64,000 bases of DNA, from NCBI RefSeq assembly GCF_029167645.1, contig NZ_CP119147.1, forward strand, positions 5,908,501 to 5,972,500, in the 5' to 3' direction. The first letter of the stretch is position 1. Every line of letters begins with the position of its first letter. The translations under genes were made by a program, and so were the position numbers. Below the pieces are notes generated by a model, which did no database searches, was not told where the DNA came from, and saw nothing but the letters and a program-made list of their open reading frames with translations. Shown piece by piece: positions 42,788 through 52,399 of the stretch. Source of the DNA: Streptomyces sp. AM 2-1-1. GTDB lineage: Bacteria > Actinomycetota > Actinomycetes > Streptomycetales > Streptomycetaceae.

Positions 42788-43840
42788 ATGCGGCTCGGCA
42801 TCAATCTCGGTTACTGGGGCGCGGGCATGGACGCCGACAACCTCGCCGTCGCGCAGGAGGCGGACCGCCTCGGCTACGACGTCTGCTGGGCGGCGGAGGC
42901 GTACGGTTCCGACGCGCCGACCGTGCTCACCTGGGTCGCGGCGCAGACCGAGTCCATCGACGTGGGCTCCGCGATCATGCAGATCCCGGCCCGCCAGCCC
43001 GCCATGACCGCCATGACGGCGGCCACCCTCGACTCCCTCTCCGGCGGCCGCTTCCGGCTCGGCCTCGGCGTCTCGGGACCGCAGGTCTCCGAGGGCTGGT
43101 ACGGCGTCAAGTTCGACAAGCCGCTCGCCCGCACCCGCGAGTACGTCGACATCGTCCGCAAGGCGATGGCCCGCGAGCGCCTCTCCTACGAAGGGCAGCA
43201 CTGGACACTGCCGCTGCCCGGCGGCCCCGGCAAGCCGATCAAGCTGACCGTCCACCCGCAGCGGGAGCACATCCCGCTCTACATCGCCGCCATCGGCCCG
43301 AAGAACCTGGAGCAGACCGGCGAGATCGCCGACGGCGCCCTGCTGATCTTCCCGTCCGCCGAACACCTGGAGGAGACCGCGCTGCGGCACCTGCGGGCCG
43401 GCCGTGAGAAGGCCGGGCTGCCCCTGGAGGGCTTCGACGTCTGCCCGACCGTCCCGCTGGCGGTCGGCGACGACGTCACGGGTCTCGCGGACATGTTCCG
43501 CCCCTACACCGCGCTCTACGTCGGCGGCATGGGCAGCCGGAAGCAGAACTTCTACAACCAGCTCGCCCAGCGCATGGGGTACGAGCGCGAGGCCGCCGAG
43601 ATCCAGGACAAGTACCTCGACGGCGACAAGAACGGCGCCGCCGCCGCCGTCCCGCACCGGCTGATCGACCAGACCACCCTGCTCGGCCCGGTCGACCGGA
43701 TCGCCGACGGGATGCGCGCCTACGCCGAGGCCGGTGTCACCACGCTCACCCTCGCCCCGGCCGGCTTCACGCTGGAGGAGCGGATCGCGGCCCTGCGTGC
43801 CGGCACCGAGGCCCTGGAGCGCTCCGGCGCCGCCGAGTAG
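42788..43840 (+). CDS. LLM-class F420-dependent oxidoreductase
   Basis: A 350-residue luciferase-like TIM-barrel oxidoreductase. The N-terminus MRLGINLGYWGAGMDADNLAVAQEADRLGYDVCWAAEAYGSDAPTVLTWVAAQTESIDVGSAIMQIPAR is typical of the F420-dependent group, with LGLGVSGPQVSEGWYGVKFDKPLARTREYVDIVRKA as the second landmark. The ATG at 42788 has AAGGGGAG upstream; a GTG at 42782 is in frame. The substrate is unknown. The perfect palindrome before it suggests induction by a small ligand. Confidence 0.9.
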   Translation: MRLGINLGYWGAGMDADNLAVAQEADRLGYDVCWAAEAYGSDAPTVLTWVAAQTESIDVGSAIMQIPARQPAMTAMTAATLDSLSGGRFRLGLGVSGPQVSEGWYGVKFDKPLARTREYVDIVRKAMARERLSYEGQHWTLPLPGGPGKPIKLTVHPQREHIPLYIAAIGPKNLEQTGEIADGALLIFPSAEHLEETALRHLRAGREKAGLPLEGFDVCPTVPLAVGDDVTGLADMFRPYTALYVGGMGSRKQNFYNQLAQRMGYEREAAEIQDKYLDGDKNGAAAAVPHRLIDQTTLLGPVDRIADGMRAYAEAGVTTLTLAPAGFTLEERIAALRAGTEALERSGAAE

Positions 43841-43845
43841 CGGCC

Positions 43846-43878
43846 CCGGGGGTCCGGCGGACGGCGCCGGACCCCCGG
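43846..43878 (+). terminator. Terminator after the LLM oxidoreductase
   Basis: A 13-bp perfect stem (43846-43858 with 43866-43878), 6 nt after the stop codon. Confidence 0.75.
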
Positions 43879-43969
43879 CCGGAGCGGGACTCGCCTCCGC
43901 TCCGGTTGCCCGGAGCGCCGCGGGGCCTTTGACTGCTTATCTGCGGACACCGGTACGGAGGTGGCAGTC

Positions 43970-44758
43970 ATGCTCTCGGCAAAGAGCCTCTTCCAGGAGA
44001 TCCTCGACGACGACGAGTCGTTCCGGCTCTTCTGCTCGATCGCCGCCAGCGGTGAGTCGCAGGGCGGCTGGGAGAACGCCCGCATCGCCGCTCTCGTGCC
44101 CGGGAGCCAGCGCGCCCTCGCCCCGAAGATCGCCCGGCACGGCGCCGACGAGGACAAGCACGGCCGGATCTTCCACGCGCTGCTGAGGAAGCGCGGGCTG
44201 ACCGCCGCCGACGTCCCGGCCGACACCGACTACACGATGCTGCTGGAACGCCGGGGAATCGGTCTCGCCCACGAGCAGCTGAAGGGCGAGCACCCGCTCG
44301 CGGAGCGCGACGTCGTCACCTACCTGGCGCACAGCCGGGTCACCGAGCAGCGGGCCTCCGAGCAGATGCGCCTGCTGCTGAGGTACTTCGGCGACGACCC
44401 CGTCATCGGCCGCGCCGTGCGGATGATCTCGCAGGACGAGGACAACCACCTCGCCTACTGCCACGAGGAGCTGCTGCGCCTCGCACGGGCCGGCCACGGC
44501 CGGGAGATCCAGCGCATCCTGCGCGCCTGTGCCCTCGCCGAGATCGCGGTCTACCGCGACGTCAGCCTCGCCGTCATGGCCCACATGGGCCGCATCCTGA
44601 ACTGGCCCCGGCCGAAGGCGGCGGCGCTGGCGGCGGGGATCCGCGCGATGTACGCGTACGAGCGGCTGGCCGGCTGGCGCCGGATGGTCAGCCTGGCGGA
44701 ACCCGAGCGCCGCGACGCCCTCGGCGCACCGGCCGTGGTGAGCACCGAGTTCGCCTGA
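43970..44758 (+). CDS. Ferritin-like fold protein of unknown substrate
   Basis: A 262-residue helical protein with ferritin-like metal motifs. It has ADEDKHGRIFHALLRKRG and SQDEDNHLAYCHEELLRLARAG, two Glu-x2-His units about 90 residues apart, plus Glu in VTEQRASEQMRLLLRYF. These could ligate a di-iron or di-manganese centre. ATG 43970 is chosen for GGAGGTGG upstream; GTG 43961 is in frame. The C-terminal ~60 residues (MGRILNWPRPKAAALAAGIRAMYAYERLAGWRRM) are extra to the four-helix bundle. The function is not known; oxidase/oxygenase and storage roles are both possible. It is convergent with corA. Confidence 0.75.
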   Translation: MLSAKSLFQEILDDDESFRLFCSIAASGESQGGWENARIAALVPGSQRALAPKIARHGADEDKHGRIFHALLRKRGLTAADVPADTDYTMLLERRGIGLAHEQLKGEHPLAERDVVTYLAHSRVTEQRASEQMRLLLRYFGDDPVIGRAVRMISQDEDNHLAYCHEELLRLARAGHGREIQRILRACALAEIAVYRDVSLAVMAHMGRILNWPRPKAAALAAGIRAMYAYERLAGWRRMVSLAEPERRDALGAPAVVSTEFA

Positions 44759-44785
44759 ACACCCGCCCGGCGCGGGGCGGCGCGG

Positions 44786-45781
44786 TCAGAGCCAGCCGCG
44801 CCGCTTGAACTGCCGGTACAGGCCGAGGACCACTCCGGCCATCAGCACGATCAGCGCCGGATAGGACCACACCCAGTGGAGTTCCGGCATGTGGTCGAAG
44901 TTCATGCCGTAGATGCCCGCGACCATGGTGGGTACGGCGGCCATCGCGGCCCACGCCGAGATCTTGCGCATGTCGTCGTTCTGCCGGACACCCATCTGCG
45001 CGAGATGCGCCGAGAGGATGTCCGAGAGCAGCCGGTCCAACCCCTCGACCTGCTCGTTCGCGCGGGTCAGGTGGTCGCCGACGTCCCGGAAGAAGGGCTG
45101 CGACTCCGTGTGCACGAACGGCACCCCGGTCCCCGAGAGACGGGTCATCGGTGCCGTCAGCGGTGCGGCGGCCCGGCGGAACTCCATGACCTGGCGCTTG
45201 AAGGTGTAGATGCGGCTCGCGGTGTGCTGGGACTCCGCGTTGCCGCTCGGCGCGAAGACCTGGGTCTCCAGCTCCTCCAGGTCGATCTGCAGCTCGCCCG
45301 CCACGTCTATGTAGTGGTCCACGACCGAGTCGCTGACGGCGTACAGCACGGCGGTCGGGCCCTGCCGCAGCACCGAGGGGTCCGCCTCCAGACGCCGGCG
45401 CACGTTCGCCAGCGGGGCGCTCTCGCCGTGGCGGACGGTCACCACGAAGGAGTCGCCGACGAAGACCATCAGCTCGTCCGCGCTGACCGTGTCGCTGTCC
45501 GGTTCGTACGCGATCGGCTTGAGCACCAGGAACAACGAGTCGTCGTAGACCTCCAGCTTCGGTCGCTGGTGCGCGCTCAGCGCGTCCTCCACCGCCAGCG
45601 GATGGAGCCCGAACTCGTGGGTCACCAGGCTGAACTCCTCCTCGGTGGGCTCGTGCAGCCCGATCCAGAGGAACGCGTCCCCCTCGGCCCGCGCCTCGGC
45701 GAGCGCGTCGGAGAAGTCGTCGGGGCCGTCCGTCCGGCGCCCGTCCCGGTAGATGGCACAGTCGACAATCACGTCGCGCAT
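44786..45781 (-). CDS. corA: CorA-family Mg2+/Co2+ transporter
   Basis: A 331-residue CorA channel. A large N-terminal alpha/beta domain (FLWIGLHEPTEEEFSLVTHEFGLHPLAVEDALSAHQRPKLEVYDDSLFLVLKPI) is followed by a long stalk helix and two C-terminal TM segments. The pore signature is VAGIYGMNFDHMPE between the TM helices, and the cytoplasmic end is FKRRGWL, rich in basic residues. The start is ATG 45781 or GTG 45772; the GGGGGAG box fits the GTG better. It is monocistronic and divergent from the histidine phosphatase gene. Confidence 0.93.
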   Translation of the reverse strand: MRDVIVDCAIYRDGRRTDGPDDFSDALAEARAEGDAFLWIGLHEPTEEEFSLVTHEFGLHPLAVEDALSAHQRPKLEVYDDSLFLVLKPIAYEPDSDTVSADELMVFVGDSFVVTVRHGESAPLANVRRRLEADPSVLRQGPTAVLYAVSDSVVDHYIDVAGELQIDLEELETQVFAPSGNAESQHTASRIYTFKRQVMEFRRAAAPLTAPMTRLSGTGVPFVHTESQPFFRDVGDHLTRANEQVEGLDRLLSDILSAHLAQMGVRQNDDMRKISAWAAMAAVPTMVAGIYGMNFDHMPELHWVWSYPALIVLMAGVVLGLYRQFKRRGWL

Positions 45782-45978
45782 TCTCCCCCGCCATGGCCGA
45801 AAGCACACGCTCGCCCCACCCGGAGCGCCTGCCGGGGCCGCCGGCACCGGCGCGCGGGGGCCGCGGGCCCGAGGGCCGGCGGCCCCGGCGCCGGACCGGC
45901 CGCGAGGAGGACGAGGGGCCGCGTCCGCCCTTCCCGCACCTGCGGGGGAGGGCCGGCCGGGGTGGACCGGCCGGCCCG

Positions 45979-45984
45979 TAGGCT
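45979..45984 (+). promoter_or_regulatory. -10 hexamer for a leaderless transcript
   Basis: TAGGCT is followed by 7 nt and the ATG at 45992, with no Shine-Dalgarno sequence. Confidence 0.5.
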
Positions 45985-45991
45985 TGCCGCC

Positions 45992-46726
45992 ATGCCCACC
46001 CTGATCCTCGTACGCCACGGCCGCTCCACCGCCAACACCTCCGGGGTGCTCGCGGGCCGTACCCCCGGTGTCCAGCTGGACGAGCGCGGCGCCGAACAGG
46101 CCGCCGGGCTGCCCGGACGCCTCGCCGGGATGCCGCTCGTCGCCGCGGTCAGCAGCCCCCTCGAGCGCTGCCGGCAGACCCTCCAGCCGCTGCTGGACGC
46201 CCGCCCCGGCCTTCCCCTGCACGTCGAGGAGGGCCTCTCCGAGTGCGACTACGGCGACTGGTCGGGGCGCAAGCTCGCCGAACTCTCCGACGAACCGCTG
46301 ATGTCCGTCGTGCAGCAGCACCCCTCCGCCGCCGCCTTCCCCGGCGGCGAGTCGATGCGCGCCATGCAGAACCGTGCGGTGGACGCGGTCCGGGCCTGGA
46401 ACACGCGGATCGAGGCCGAGTACGGCGAGGACGCCGTCTACGTGATGGCCTCGCACGGCGACATCATCAAGGCCGTCGTCGCCGACGCGCTCGGCATGCA
46501 CCTCGACCTCTTCCAGCGCATCCACGTCGACCCCTGCTCGCTCACCGCCATCCGCTACACCCGGTTGCGCCCCTTCCTGCTGCGCCTCGGCGACACCGGC
46601 GACCTCGCCGGTGTCGCCCCCCGCGAGCAGGGGCTCGGCACCGACGCCACCCCCGCCGACGAGTCCCGGCCCGCGGGGGACGACGGATCGCACGCGCAGG
46701 TGGGGGGCGGCGCTGGGGCGCCGTGA
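45992..46726 (+). CDS. Histidine phosphatase family protein (MSMEG_4193-type putative phosphomutase)
   Basis: A 244-residue branch-1 histidine phosphatase. The phospho-His motif is LILVRHGRSTAN (residues 4-15), with the second Arg in SSPLERCRQTLQPL, the general acid Glu in ECDYGDWSGRKL and the second His in VYVMASHGDIIKAVVADALG. The last ~35 residues are Gly/Asp/Ala-rich and disordered. It is the first gene of the actinobacterial trio phosphatase, DUF3090 and SCO1664-family protein, next to mshC. The substrate is unknown, and the conserved cluster implies a shared pathway. Confidence 0.88.
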   Translation: MPTLILVRHGRSTANTSGVLAGRTPGVQLDERGAEQAAGLPGRLAGMPLVAAVSSPLERCRQTLQPLLDARPGLPLHVEEGLSECDYGDWSGRKLAELSDEPLMSVVQQHPSAAAFPGGESMRAMQNRAVDAVRAWNTRIEAEYGEDAVYVMASHGDIIKAVVADALGMHLDLFQRIHVDPCSLTAIRYTRLRPFLLRLGDTGDLAGVAPREQGLGTDATPADESRPAGDDGSHAQVGGGAGAP

Positions 46727-46846
46727 TCGCTCCTGGCGATAGGGTGGACGGGCCGTGAGGGCCCGTCCGGGGTCCGTCCGGCACCCGTCCCCGGGCGGCC
46801 GGGGCCAGCCTCCGTCCGCCGCCGATTCCTCAAGGGAGAACTGGAC

Positions 46847-47437
46847 GTGTCCCGTCAGGTGTTCCTCTACGACCCGCCGGAACGATTCGTGGCCGGCACG
46901 GTCGGACTGCCTGGCCGCCGTACGTTTTTCCTCCAGGCGTCCGCAGGCGGCCGGGTCACCAGCGTGGCTCTGGAGAAGACCCAGGTCGCCGCGCTCGCCG
47001 AACGGATCGACGAGCTGCTCGACGAGGTCGTCCGGCGCACCGGCGGCAACTCGCCCGTGCCGGCCGTCGCCCCCGTGACCGTCGCCGACACCGCGCCGCT
47101 CGACACCCCCGTCGAGGAGGAGTTCCGGGTCGGCACGATGGCCCTCGCCTGGGACGGCGACGAGCAGTGCATGATCGTCGAGGCCCAGGCCCTCGTCGAG
47201 ATGGACGTCGACACCGAGGACGACCTGGCGGCAGCCGAGGAAAGGCTTCTCCAGGACGAGGAGAACGGCCCGCCGATGCTGCGGGTGCGCCTCAGCGGCG
47301 CCCAGGCCCGGGCATTCGCCAAGCGCGCCCTCGACGTCGTGCAGGCCGGCCGCCCGCCGTGCCCGCTGTGCAGCCTGCCGCTCGACCCGGAAGGACACGT
47401 GTGCCCGCGTCAGAACGGATACCGGCGCGGGGCATGA
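46847..47437 (+). CDS. DUF3090 family protein
   Basis: A 196-residue DUF3090 protein. The N-terminus is VFLYDPPERFVAGTVGLPGRRTFFLQASAGGRVTSVALEKTQVAALAERIDELLDEV. The C-terminus is a zinc-finger-like PPCPLCSLPLDPEGHVCPRQNGYR, with three Cys and a His that could bind one metal ion. The GTG at 46847 has AGGGAGAA upstream. It overlaps the start of the next gene (ATGA). The family occurs with the phosphatase and the SCO1664-family protein in actinobacteria, but no activity is known to me. Confidence 0.88.
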   Translation: MSRQVFLYDPPERFVAGTVGLPGRRTFFLQASAGGRVTSVALEKTQVAALAERIDELLDEVVRRTGGNSPVPAVAPVTVADTAPLDTPVEEEFRVGTMALAWDGDEQCMIVEAQALVEMDVDTEDDLAAAEERLLQDEENGPPMLRVRLSGAQARAFAKRALDVVQAGRPPCPLCSLPLDPEGHVCPRQNGYRRGA

Positions 47438-48234
47438 CGACCGCAGCCGAACTGGTCACCCTGCTCACGGAGGGCCGGCTCACCGTCGTCGGCCGCGTCC
47501 CGGGAGCCTCCAACGCGGTCCTGCGCTGCACGGTCGCGTACGAGGGCGTGGAGCTGCCCTGCGTGTACAAGCCGGTCGCCGGCGAGCAGCCGCTCTGGGA
47601 CTTCCCCGACGGCACCCTCGCCCAGCGCGAGGTGGCGGCCTGGGAGGTCTCACAGGCCACCGGCTGGGGGCTCGTCCCGCCCACCGTGCTGCGCGAGGGC
47701 CCGTACGGCGAGGGCATGTGCCAGCTGTGGATCGACGTCGTCGCGGACACCGCGCCCCTGCTCGCCCTGGTCGAGGGCGAGGAGCCGGCCGAGGGGTGGA
47801 AGGCGGTGGGCCTCGCCGACGTGGGCGAGGGGAACACCGCCCTGCTGGTCCACGCGGACGACACCCGGCTGCGGCGGCTCGCGGTGCTCGACGCGGTGAT
47901 CAACAACAGCGACCGCAAGGGCGGCCACCTGCTCCCCGCCCCCGGCGGGCTGCTCTACGGCATCGACCACGGCGTCACCTTCCACTCCGACGACAAGCTG
48001 CGCACCCTGCTCTGGGGCTGGGCGGGCGAGCCGCTGACCGCCGAGGCGGTCGAGGTGCTGGAAGGGCTCGCCGCCGGGCTGGAGCCGGACGCGCCGCTGG
48101 CCGCGCGGCTGGGCGCACTCCTCACCCCGGCCGAGGTGGACGCCGTACGGGGACGCGTCGCCGCGCTGCGGCGGACGGGGCGGCACCCGGTGCCGAGCGG
48201 GCAGTGGCCGGCCATCCCGTGGCCGCCGGTCTGA
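47434..48234 (+). CDS. SCO1664-family protein (phosphatidylinositol-kinase-like fold)
   Basis: A 266-residue protein of the SCO1664 / TIGR03843 family. The sequence [61 protein letters not shown] is the ATP-grasp of a PI3/4-kinase-like fold (Lys in YKP). The catalytic loop is [19 protein letters not shown] and the metal loop is [10 protein letters not shown]. It should bind ATP and phosphorylate an unknown small molecule or protein. The ATG overlaps the DUF3090 stop by 4 nt. A hairpin terminator follows. Confidence 0.88.
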   Translation: MTTAAELVTLLTEGRLTVVGRVPGASNAVLRCTVAYEGVELPCVYKPVAGEQPLWDFPDGTLAQREVAAWEVSQATGWGLVPPTVLREGPYGEGMCQLWIDVVADTAPLLALVEGEEPAEGWKAVGLADVGEGNTALLVHADDTRLRRLAVLDAVINNSDRKGGHLLPAPGGLLYGIDHGVTFHSDDKLRTLLWGWAGEPLTAEAVEVLEGLAAGLEPDAPLAARLGALLTPAEVDAVRGRVAALRRTGRHPVPSGQWPAIPWPPV

Positions 48235-48254
48235 CGGGGCCCGCGCGGGGGTCG

Positions 48255-48292
48255 CCGCCTCGGCCCCGCGCCCGCTAGCGGGGCCGAGGCGG
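48255..48292 (+). terminator. Terminator after the SCO1664-family gene
   Basis: A 15-bp perfect stem (48255-48269 with 48278-48292) followed by TTTCGTC. It separates the trio from mshC. Confidence 0.85.
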
Positions 48293-48358
48293 TTTCGTCA
48301 AGAACGCGTCTTCGGACACGATTCGCCATCCGGTTCGTATCCGGAACCTCCGTCCGGT

Positions 48359-48364
48359 TACGCT
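48359..48364 (+). promoter_or_regulatory. -10 hexamer for leaderless mshC
   Basis: TACGCT is followed by 6 nt and the ATG at 48371. No Shine-Dalgarno sequence is seen. Confidence 0.5.
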
Positions 48365-48370
48365 CATGTC

Positions 48371-49600
48371 ATGCATGCCTGGCCCGCTTCTGAGGTCCCC
48401 GCCCTGCCTGGCAAGGGCCGCGACCTTCGGATCCACGACACCGCGACCGGCGGACGGATCACCCTTGACCCCGGTCCCGTCGCCCGCATCTACGTCTGCG
48501 GCATCACGCCGTACGACGCGACCCACATGGGTCATGCGGCGACCTACAACGCGTTCGATCTCGTACAGCGCGTGTGGCTCGACACCAAGCGGCAGGTTCA
48601 CTACGTCCAGAACGTGACCGACGTGGACGACCCGCTGCTGGAGCGGGCCGTGCGCGACGGAGAGGACTGGACCGCACTCGCGGAGCGCGAGACCGCCCTG
48701 TTCCGCGAGGACATGACCGCGCTGCGGATGCTCCCGCCGAAGCACTACATCGGCGCGGTCGAAGCCATACCGGGCATCGTGCCGCTCGTCGAGCGGCTGC
48801 GCGACGCCGGTGCGGCGTACGAGCTGGAGGGCGACGTCTACTTCTCCGTGGAGGCGGACCCGCACTTCGGTGAGGTCTCCGGACTCGACGCGGAGGCCAT
48901 GCGGCTGCTCTCCGCCGAGCGCGGCGGCGACCCGGAACGCCCCGGCAAGAAGAACCCCCTCGACCCGATGCTCTGGATGTCCGCCCGCGAGGGCGAGCCC
49001 AGCTGGGACGGCGGCAGCCTCGGAGCCGGACGGCCCGGCTGGCACATCGAGTGCGTCGCCATCGCCCTGGACCACCTCGGTATGGGCTTCGACGTGCAGG
49101 GCGGCGGATCCGACCTCGCCTTCCCGCACCACGAGATGGGCGCCTCGCACGCGCAGGCCCTGACCGGCGAGCACCCCTTCGCCCAGGCGTACGTCCACGC
49201 CGGCATGGTCGGCCTCGACGGCGAGAAGATGTCCAAGTCGCGCGGCAACCTCGTCTTCGTCTCCACCCTCCGCCGCGAGGGCGTGGACCCGGCGGCGATC
49301 CGTCTCGCCCTGCTCTCGCACCACTACCGGAGCGACTGGGAGTGGACCGACCAGGTCCTCGCCGACGCCGTCGCCCGGCTCGCACGGTGGCGCGCCGCCG
49401 TCTCCCGTCCTGACGGCCCGTCGGCGGACGCCCTGGTCGAGGAGGTCCGCGAGGCCCTCGCCGACGACCTGGACGCCGCGCGCGCGCTGGCCGCCGTGGA
49501 CCGCTGGGCCGAGCGCCAGCAGGCCGGGGGCGGCACGGACGAGGGAGCACCCGGGCTCGTCTCCCGTACCGTCGACGCCCTCCTGGGCGTCGCCCTGTAG
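48371..49600 (+). CDS. mshC: Mycothiol synthesis ligase MshC (cysteine:glucosaminyl-inositol ligase)
   Basis: A 409-residue class I cysteinyl-tRNA-synthetase paralogue. It joins cysteine to GlcN-Ins with ATP in the third step of mycothiol synthesis. The zinc-binding Cys and HIGH-like motif are in [23 protein letters not shown], the second zinc site in [15 protein letters not shown] and [19 protein letters not shown], and the KMSKS motif is [12 protein letters not shown]. The length is normal and no tRNA-anticodon domain is present, which separates it from CysS. It is probably leaderless. Transcription ends in a 33-bp hairpin. Confidence 0.97.
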   Translation: MHAWPASEVPALPGKGRDLRIHDTATGGRITLDPGPVARIYVCGITPYDATHMGHAATYNAFDLVQRVWLDTKRQVHYVQNVTDVDDPLLERAVRDGEDWTALAERETALFREDMTALRMLPPKHYIGAVEAIPGIVPLVERLRDAGAAYELEGDVYFSVEADPHFGEVSGLDAEAMRLLSAERGGDPERPGKKNPLDPMLWMSAREGEPSWDGGSLGAGRPGWHIECVAIALDHLGMGFDVQGGGSDLAFPHHEMGASHAQALTGEHPFAQAYVHAGMVGLDGEKMSKSRGNLVFVSTLRREGVDPAAIRLALLSHHYRSDWEWTDQVLADAVARLARWRAAVSRPDGPSADALVEEVREALADDLDAARALAAVDRWAERQQAGGGTDEGAPGLVSRTVDALLGVAL

Positions 49601-49607
49601 TACCGGA

Positions 49608-49675
49608 CACCCCGCGGACGCGATGGCCCCGGTCCTCTCCACGGAGAGGACCGGGGCCATCGCGTCCGCGGGGTG
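49608..49675. terminator. Exceptionally long bidirectional hairpin terminator
   Basis: A perfect inverted repeat of 33 bp (49608-49640 with 49643-49675) with almost no loop, between the convergent mshC and PAC2 genes. It is the longest hairpin in the window. Confidence 0.9.
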
Positions 49676-49696
49676 CGGGGCCGTCCGGACGGCCGG

Positions 49697-50770
49697 TCAG
49701 TTCTCCGACGCGTCGCCGTCGTCGGACTGCCGCTCGTTCTTCTCCCCGGACCTGCCGTCGGTGGTACCCGGCGCGCTGCCCGGGACACCGCCCGTACCGC
49801 TCGCCGGACCGGGTTCGGGACGCTGCGGCTTGGGCGGACGGGTGCGGCCACCCGCCGGATCCCGCAGGTAGGAGGCGTCGCCGCTCTCCGTCGCGTGTCC
49901 GCCGGGCGGCTGGCCCGGACCGGGCCCGGGGTCGCGCCGACGCAGATAGCGTTCGAACTCGCGGGCGATGGCGTCTCCGGACGCCTCGGGGAGTTCGGCG
50001 GTGTCCCGCGCCTCCTCCAGCGTCTGGACGTACTCGGCCACCTCGCTGTCCTCGGCGGCCAGCTGGTCCACGCCGAGCTGCCAGGCGCGGGCGTCCTCGG
50101 GCAGCTCGCCCAGCGGGATGCGGAGACCGAGCAGGTCCTCCAGCCGGTTGAGCAGGGCCAGGGTCGCCTTCGGGTTGGGCGGCTGCGAGACGTAGTGCGG
50201 TACGGCGGCCCACAGGCTCACCGCCGGCACGCCCGCGTGGGTGCACGCCTCCTGGAGGATGCCGACGATGCCGGTCGGCCCTTCGTACCGGGTCTCCTCC
50301 AGGTCCATGGTCGCGGCCAGGTCGGGGTCGGAGGTGACCCCGCTGACCGGCACCGGCCGGGTGTGCGGGGTGTCACCGAGCAGGGCGCCGAGGATGACCA
50401 CCATCTCCACGCCCAGCTCGTGGGCGAAGCCCAGCAACTCGTTGCAGAACGACCGCCAGCGCATGGAGGGTTCGATCCCGCGGACCAGTACCAGGTCGCG
50501 GGGCCTGTCGCCGCCGACACGGACCACCGAGAGCCGCGTCGTCGGCCAGGTGATCTTCCGTACACCCCCGTCCAGCCACACGGTGGGCCGGTTGACCTGG
50601 AAGTCGTAGTAGTCCTCGGCGTCGAGCGCCGCGAACACCTCGCCCTTCCACTCCCGGTCCAGGTGCCCGATCGCGGTGGAGGCGGCGTCACCGGCGTCGT
50701 TCCAGCCCTCGAACGCGGCCACCATGACCGGGTCGACCAGCTCGGGTACCCCCTCGTCGAGCTCGATCAC
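49697..50770 (-). CDS. PAC2 family protein
   Basis: A 357-residue PAC2-family protein. The PAC2 domain covers residues 1-275 (MVAAFEGWNDAGDAASTAIGHLDREW ... GVEMVVILGALLGDTPHTRPVPVSGVTSDPDLAATMDLEETRYEGPTGIVGILQEACTHAGVPAVSLWAAVPHYV). In eukaryotes PAC2 is a proteasome-assembly chaperone; in actinobacteria the role is unclear, though a link with proteasome or mycothiol-linked genes is plausible. The last 80 residues are Gly/Pro/Asp-rich and disordered. GTG 50770 has GAAGGAGG before it. It is monocistronic. Confidence 0.9.
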   Translation of the reverse strand: MIELDEGVPELVDPVMVAAFEGWNDAGDAASTAIGHLDREWKGEVFAALDAEDYYDFQVNRPTVWLDGGVRKITWPTTRLSVVRVGGDRPRDLVLVRGIEPSMRWRSFCNELLGFAHELGVEMVVILGALLGDTPHTRPVPVSGVTSDPDLAATMDLEETRYEGPTGIVGILQEACTHAGVPAVSLWAAVPHYVSQPPNPKATLALLNRLEDLLGLRIPLGELPEDARAWQLGVDQLAAEDSEVAEYVQTLEEARDTAELPEASGDAIAREFERYLRRRDPGPGPGQPPGGHATESGDASYLRDPAGGRTRPPKPQRPEPGPASGTGGVPGSAPGTTDGRSGEKNERQSDDGDASEN

Positions 50771-51031
50771 CCAGGCCTCCTTCAGAAGTTCCCTCGCGTA
50801 TACGTACGCACCAACCTTACGGCGTGGAGCATTCCCATCCGAAGCCCCTTTGCACGGGTGGGTGAACCTCGTCCATCGAGGTGCGGAAGGGGACGATACG
50901 GGGCATCTGTCTCCGGATTCATCCGAGCTGTCGCCCCCGAACTTCTCCCGAGGCTGGACGAACGGGCTGGTATGGCGCTATACATCGGATGATCACTGCA
51001 GAGATCCGATGTTAATCCCCTGGGGGCGCGC
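50771..51031. other. Divergent promoter region of PAC2 and the fuconate operon
   Basis: 261 bp. It holds the PAC2 leader at one end and the A/T-richer fuconate promoter with two GntR-type operators at 50983-51011. No gene was recognised. Confidence 0.5.
50983..51011. promoter_or_regulatory. Paired GntR-type operators before the fuconate operon
   Basis: CATCGGATG (50983-50991) and GATCCGATG (51003-51011) are inverted relative to each other, with centres 20 bp apart. The same 9-mer occurs at 53919-53927 in front of the GntR gene. Confidence 0.6.
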
Positions 51032-52399
51032 ATGCATCAGACCGTCACGGACGTCGAGGTCCACGACATCCGCTTCCCCACGTCGCGGGAGCTGGACGGA
51101 TCGGACGCGATGAACCCCGACCCCGACTACTCCGCCGCCTACGTGGTGCTGCGCACCGACGCTCCGGCCGGAGCATCCGGAGCATCCGGAGCGGCCGAAG
51201 CGGGCGGCGCCCGCCTCGAAGGGCACGGGTTCTGCTTCACCATCGGCCGTGGCAACGATGTCATGGCCGCCGCGATCACCGCCCTGGAGCCGTACCTCCT
51301 CGGCCGGCCCGTCCCGCGCACCGCCGCGGACCTCGGTCGGCTGTACCGCGAGCTGACGCACGACTCGCAACTGCGCTGGCTGGGACCGGAGAAGGGGGTC
51401 GCGCACATGGCGGCCGGAGCCGTCGTCAACGCCGCCTGGGACCTCGCCGCGAAGGCGGCCGGCCTGCCGGTGTGGCGGTTCCTCGCGACGATGACGCCCG
51501 AGGAGCTCGTCTCCCTGGTCGACTTCCGCTACCTCACCGACGCACTCACCCCCGAGGAGGCGCTGGCGATCCTGCGCGCCGCCGAGCCGGGCCGCGCCGA
51601 GCGGACCGAACGGCTGCTGGCCGAGGGCTACCCCGCGTACACCACCTCGCCCGGCTGGCTCGGGTACGACGACGAGAAGCTCGTGCGGCTCGCGAAGGAG
51701 GCCGTCGCCGACGGCTTCACCCAGATCAAGCTGAAGGTCGGCGGCGACCGGGACGACGACGTGCGGCGCCTCGGGCTCGCCCGCGCGGCGGTCGGCCCCG
51801 ACGTCCGGATCGCCGTGGACGCCAACCAGCGCTGGGACGTGGCCGAGGCGCTGGAGTGGCTGAACGCCCTCGCCCCGTACGCCCCGCACTGGATCGAGGA
51901 GCCCACCAGCCCCGACGACGTCCTCGCGCACGCCGCCATCCGGGCCGGCCAGCCGGTCAAGGTCGCCACCGGCGAACACGCGGCGAACCGGGTGGTCTTC
52001 AAGCAGTTGCTCCAGGCCGGCGCCGTGGACTTCGTACAGATCGACGCCGCCCGGGTCGCCGGGGTCAACGAGAACCTCGCGATCCTCCTGCTCGCGGCCA
52101 AGTTCCAGGTGCCCGTCTGCCCCCACGCCGGCGGGGTCGGGCTCTGCGAACTGGTCCAGCACCTCGCCATGTTCGACTTCGTGGCCGTCTCCGGCACCTG
52201 GGAGGACCGGGTCGTCGAGTACGTCGACCACCTGCACGAGCACTTCGCCGATCCCGCCGTCGTGACGGGCGGCCGGTACGTCACCCCGCGCGGTCCGGGG
52301 TTCTCGGCCCGGATGCTCCCCGCGTCGATCGCCGCGCACCGCTACCCCCAGGGCCCCGTCTGGGCGGCCCGCCCCGTCCTCGAGGAGGCTTGCCGATGA
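51032..52399 (+). CDS. L-fuconate dehydratase-like enolase-superfamily enzyme
   Basis: A 455-residue mandelate-racemase-group enolase protein. Landmarks are [65 protein letters not shown], the KxK base in [43 protein letters not shown] (metal ligands), [10 protein letters not shown] and [22 protein letters not shown] (dyad His). This matches FucD, which dehydrates L-fuconate to 2-keto-3-deoxy-L-fuconate. The first gene of a two-gene operon, it overlaps the SDR by 4 nt. The two upstream operators tie it to the GntR protein at 53219-53890. Confidence 0.9.
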   Translation: MHQTVTDVEVHDIRFPTSRELDGSDAMNPDPDYSAAYVVLRTDAPAGASGASGAAEAGGARLEGHGFCFTIGRGNDVMAAAITALEPYLLGRPVPRTAADLGRLYRELTHDSQLRWLGPEKGVAHMAAGAVVNAAWDLAAKAAGLPVWRFLATMTPEELVSLVDFRYLTDALTPEEALAILRAAEPGRAERTERLLAEGYPAYTTSPGWLGYDDEKLVRLAKEAVADGFTQIKLKVGGDRDDDVRRLGLARAAVGPDVRIAVDANQRWDVAEALEWLNALAPYAPHWIEEPTSPDDVLAHAAIRAGQPVKVATGEHAANRVVFKQLLQAGAVDFVQIDAARVAGVNENLAILLLAAKFQVPVCPHAGGVGLCELVQHLAMFDFVAVSGTWEDRVVEYVDHLHEHFADPAVVTGGRYVTPRGPGFSARMLPASIAAHRYPQGPVWAARPVLEEACR

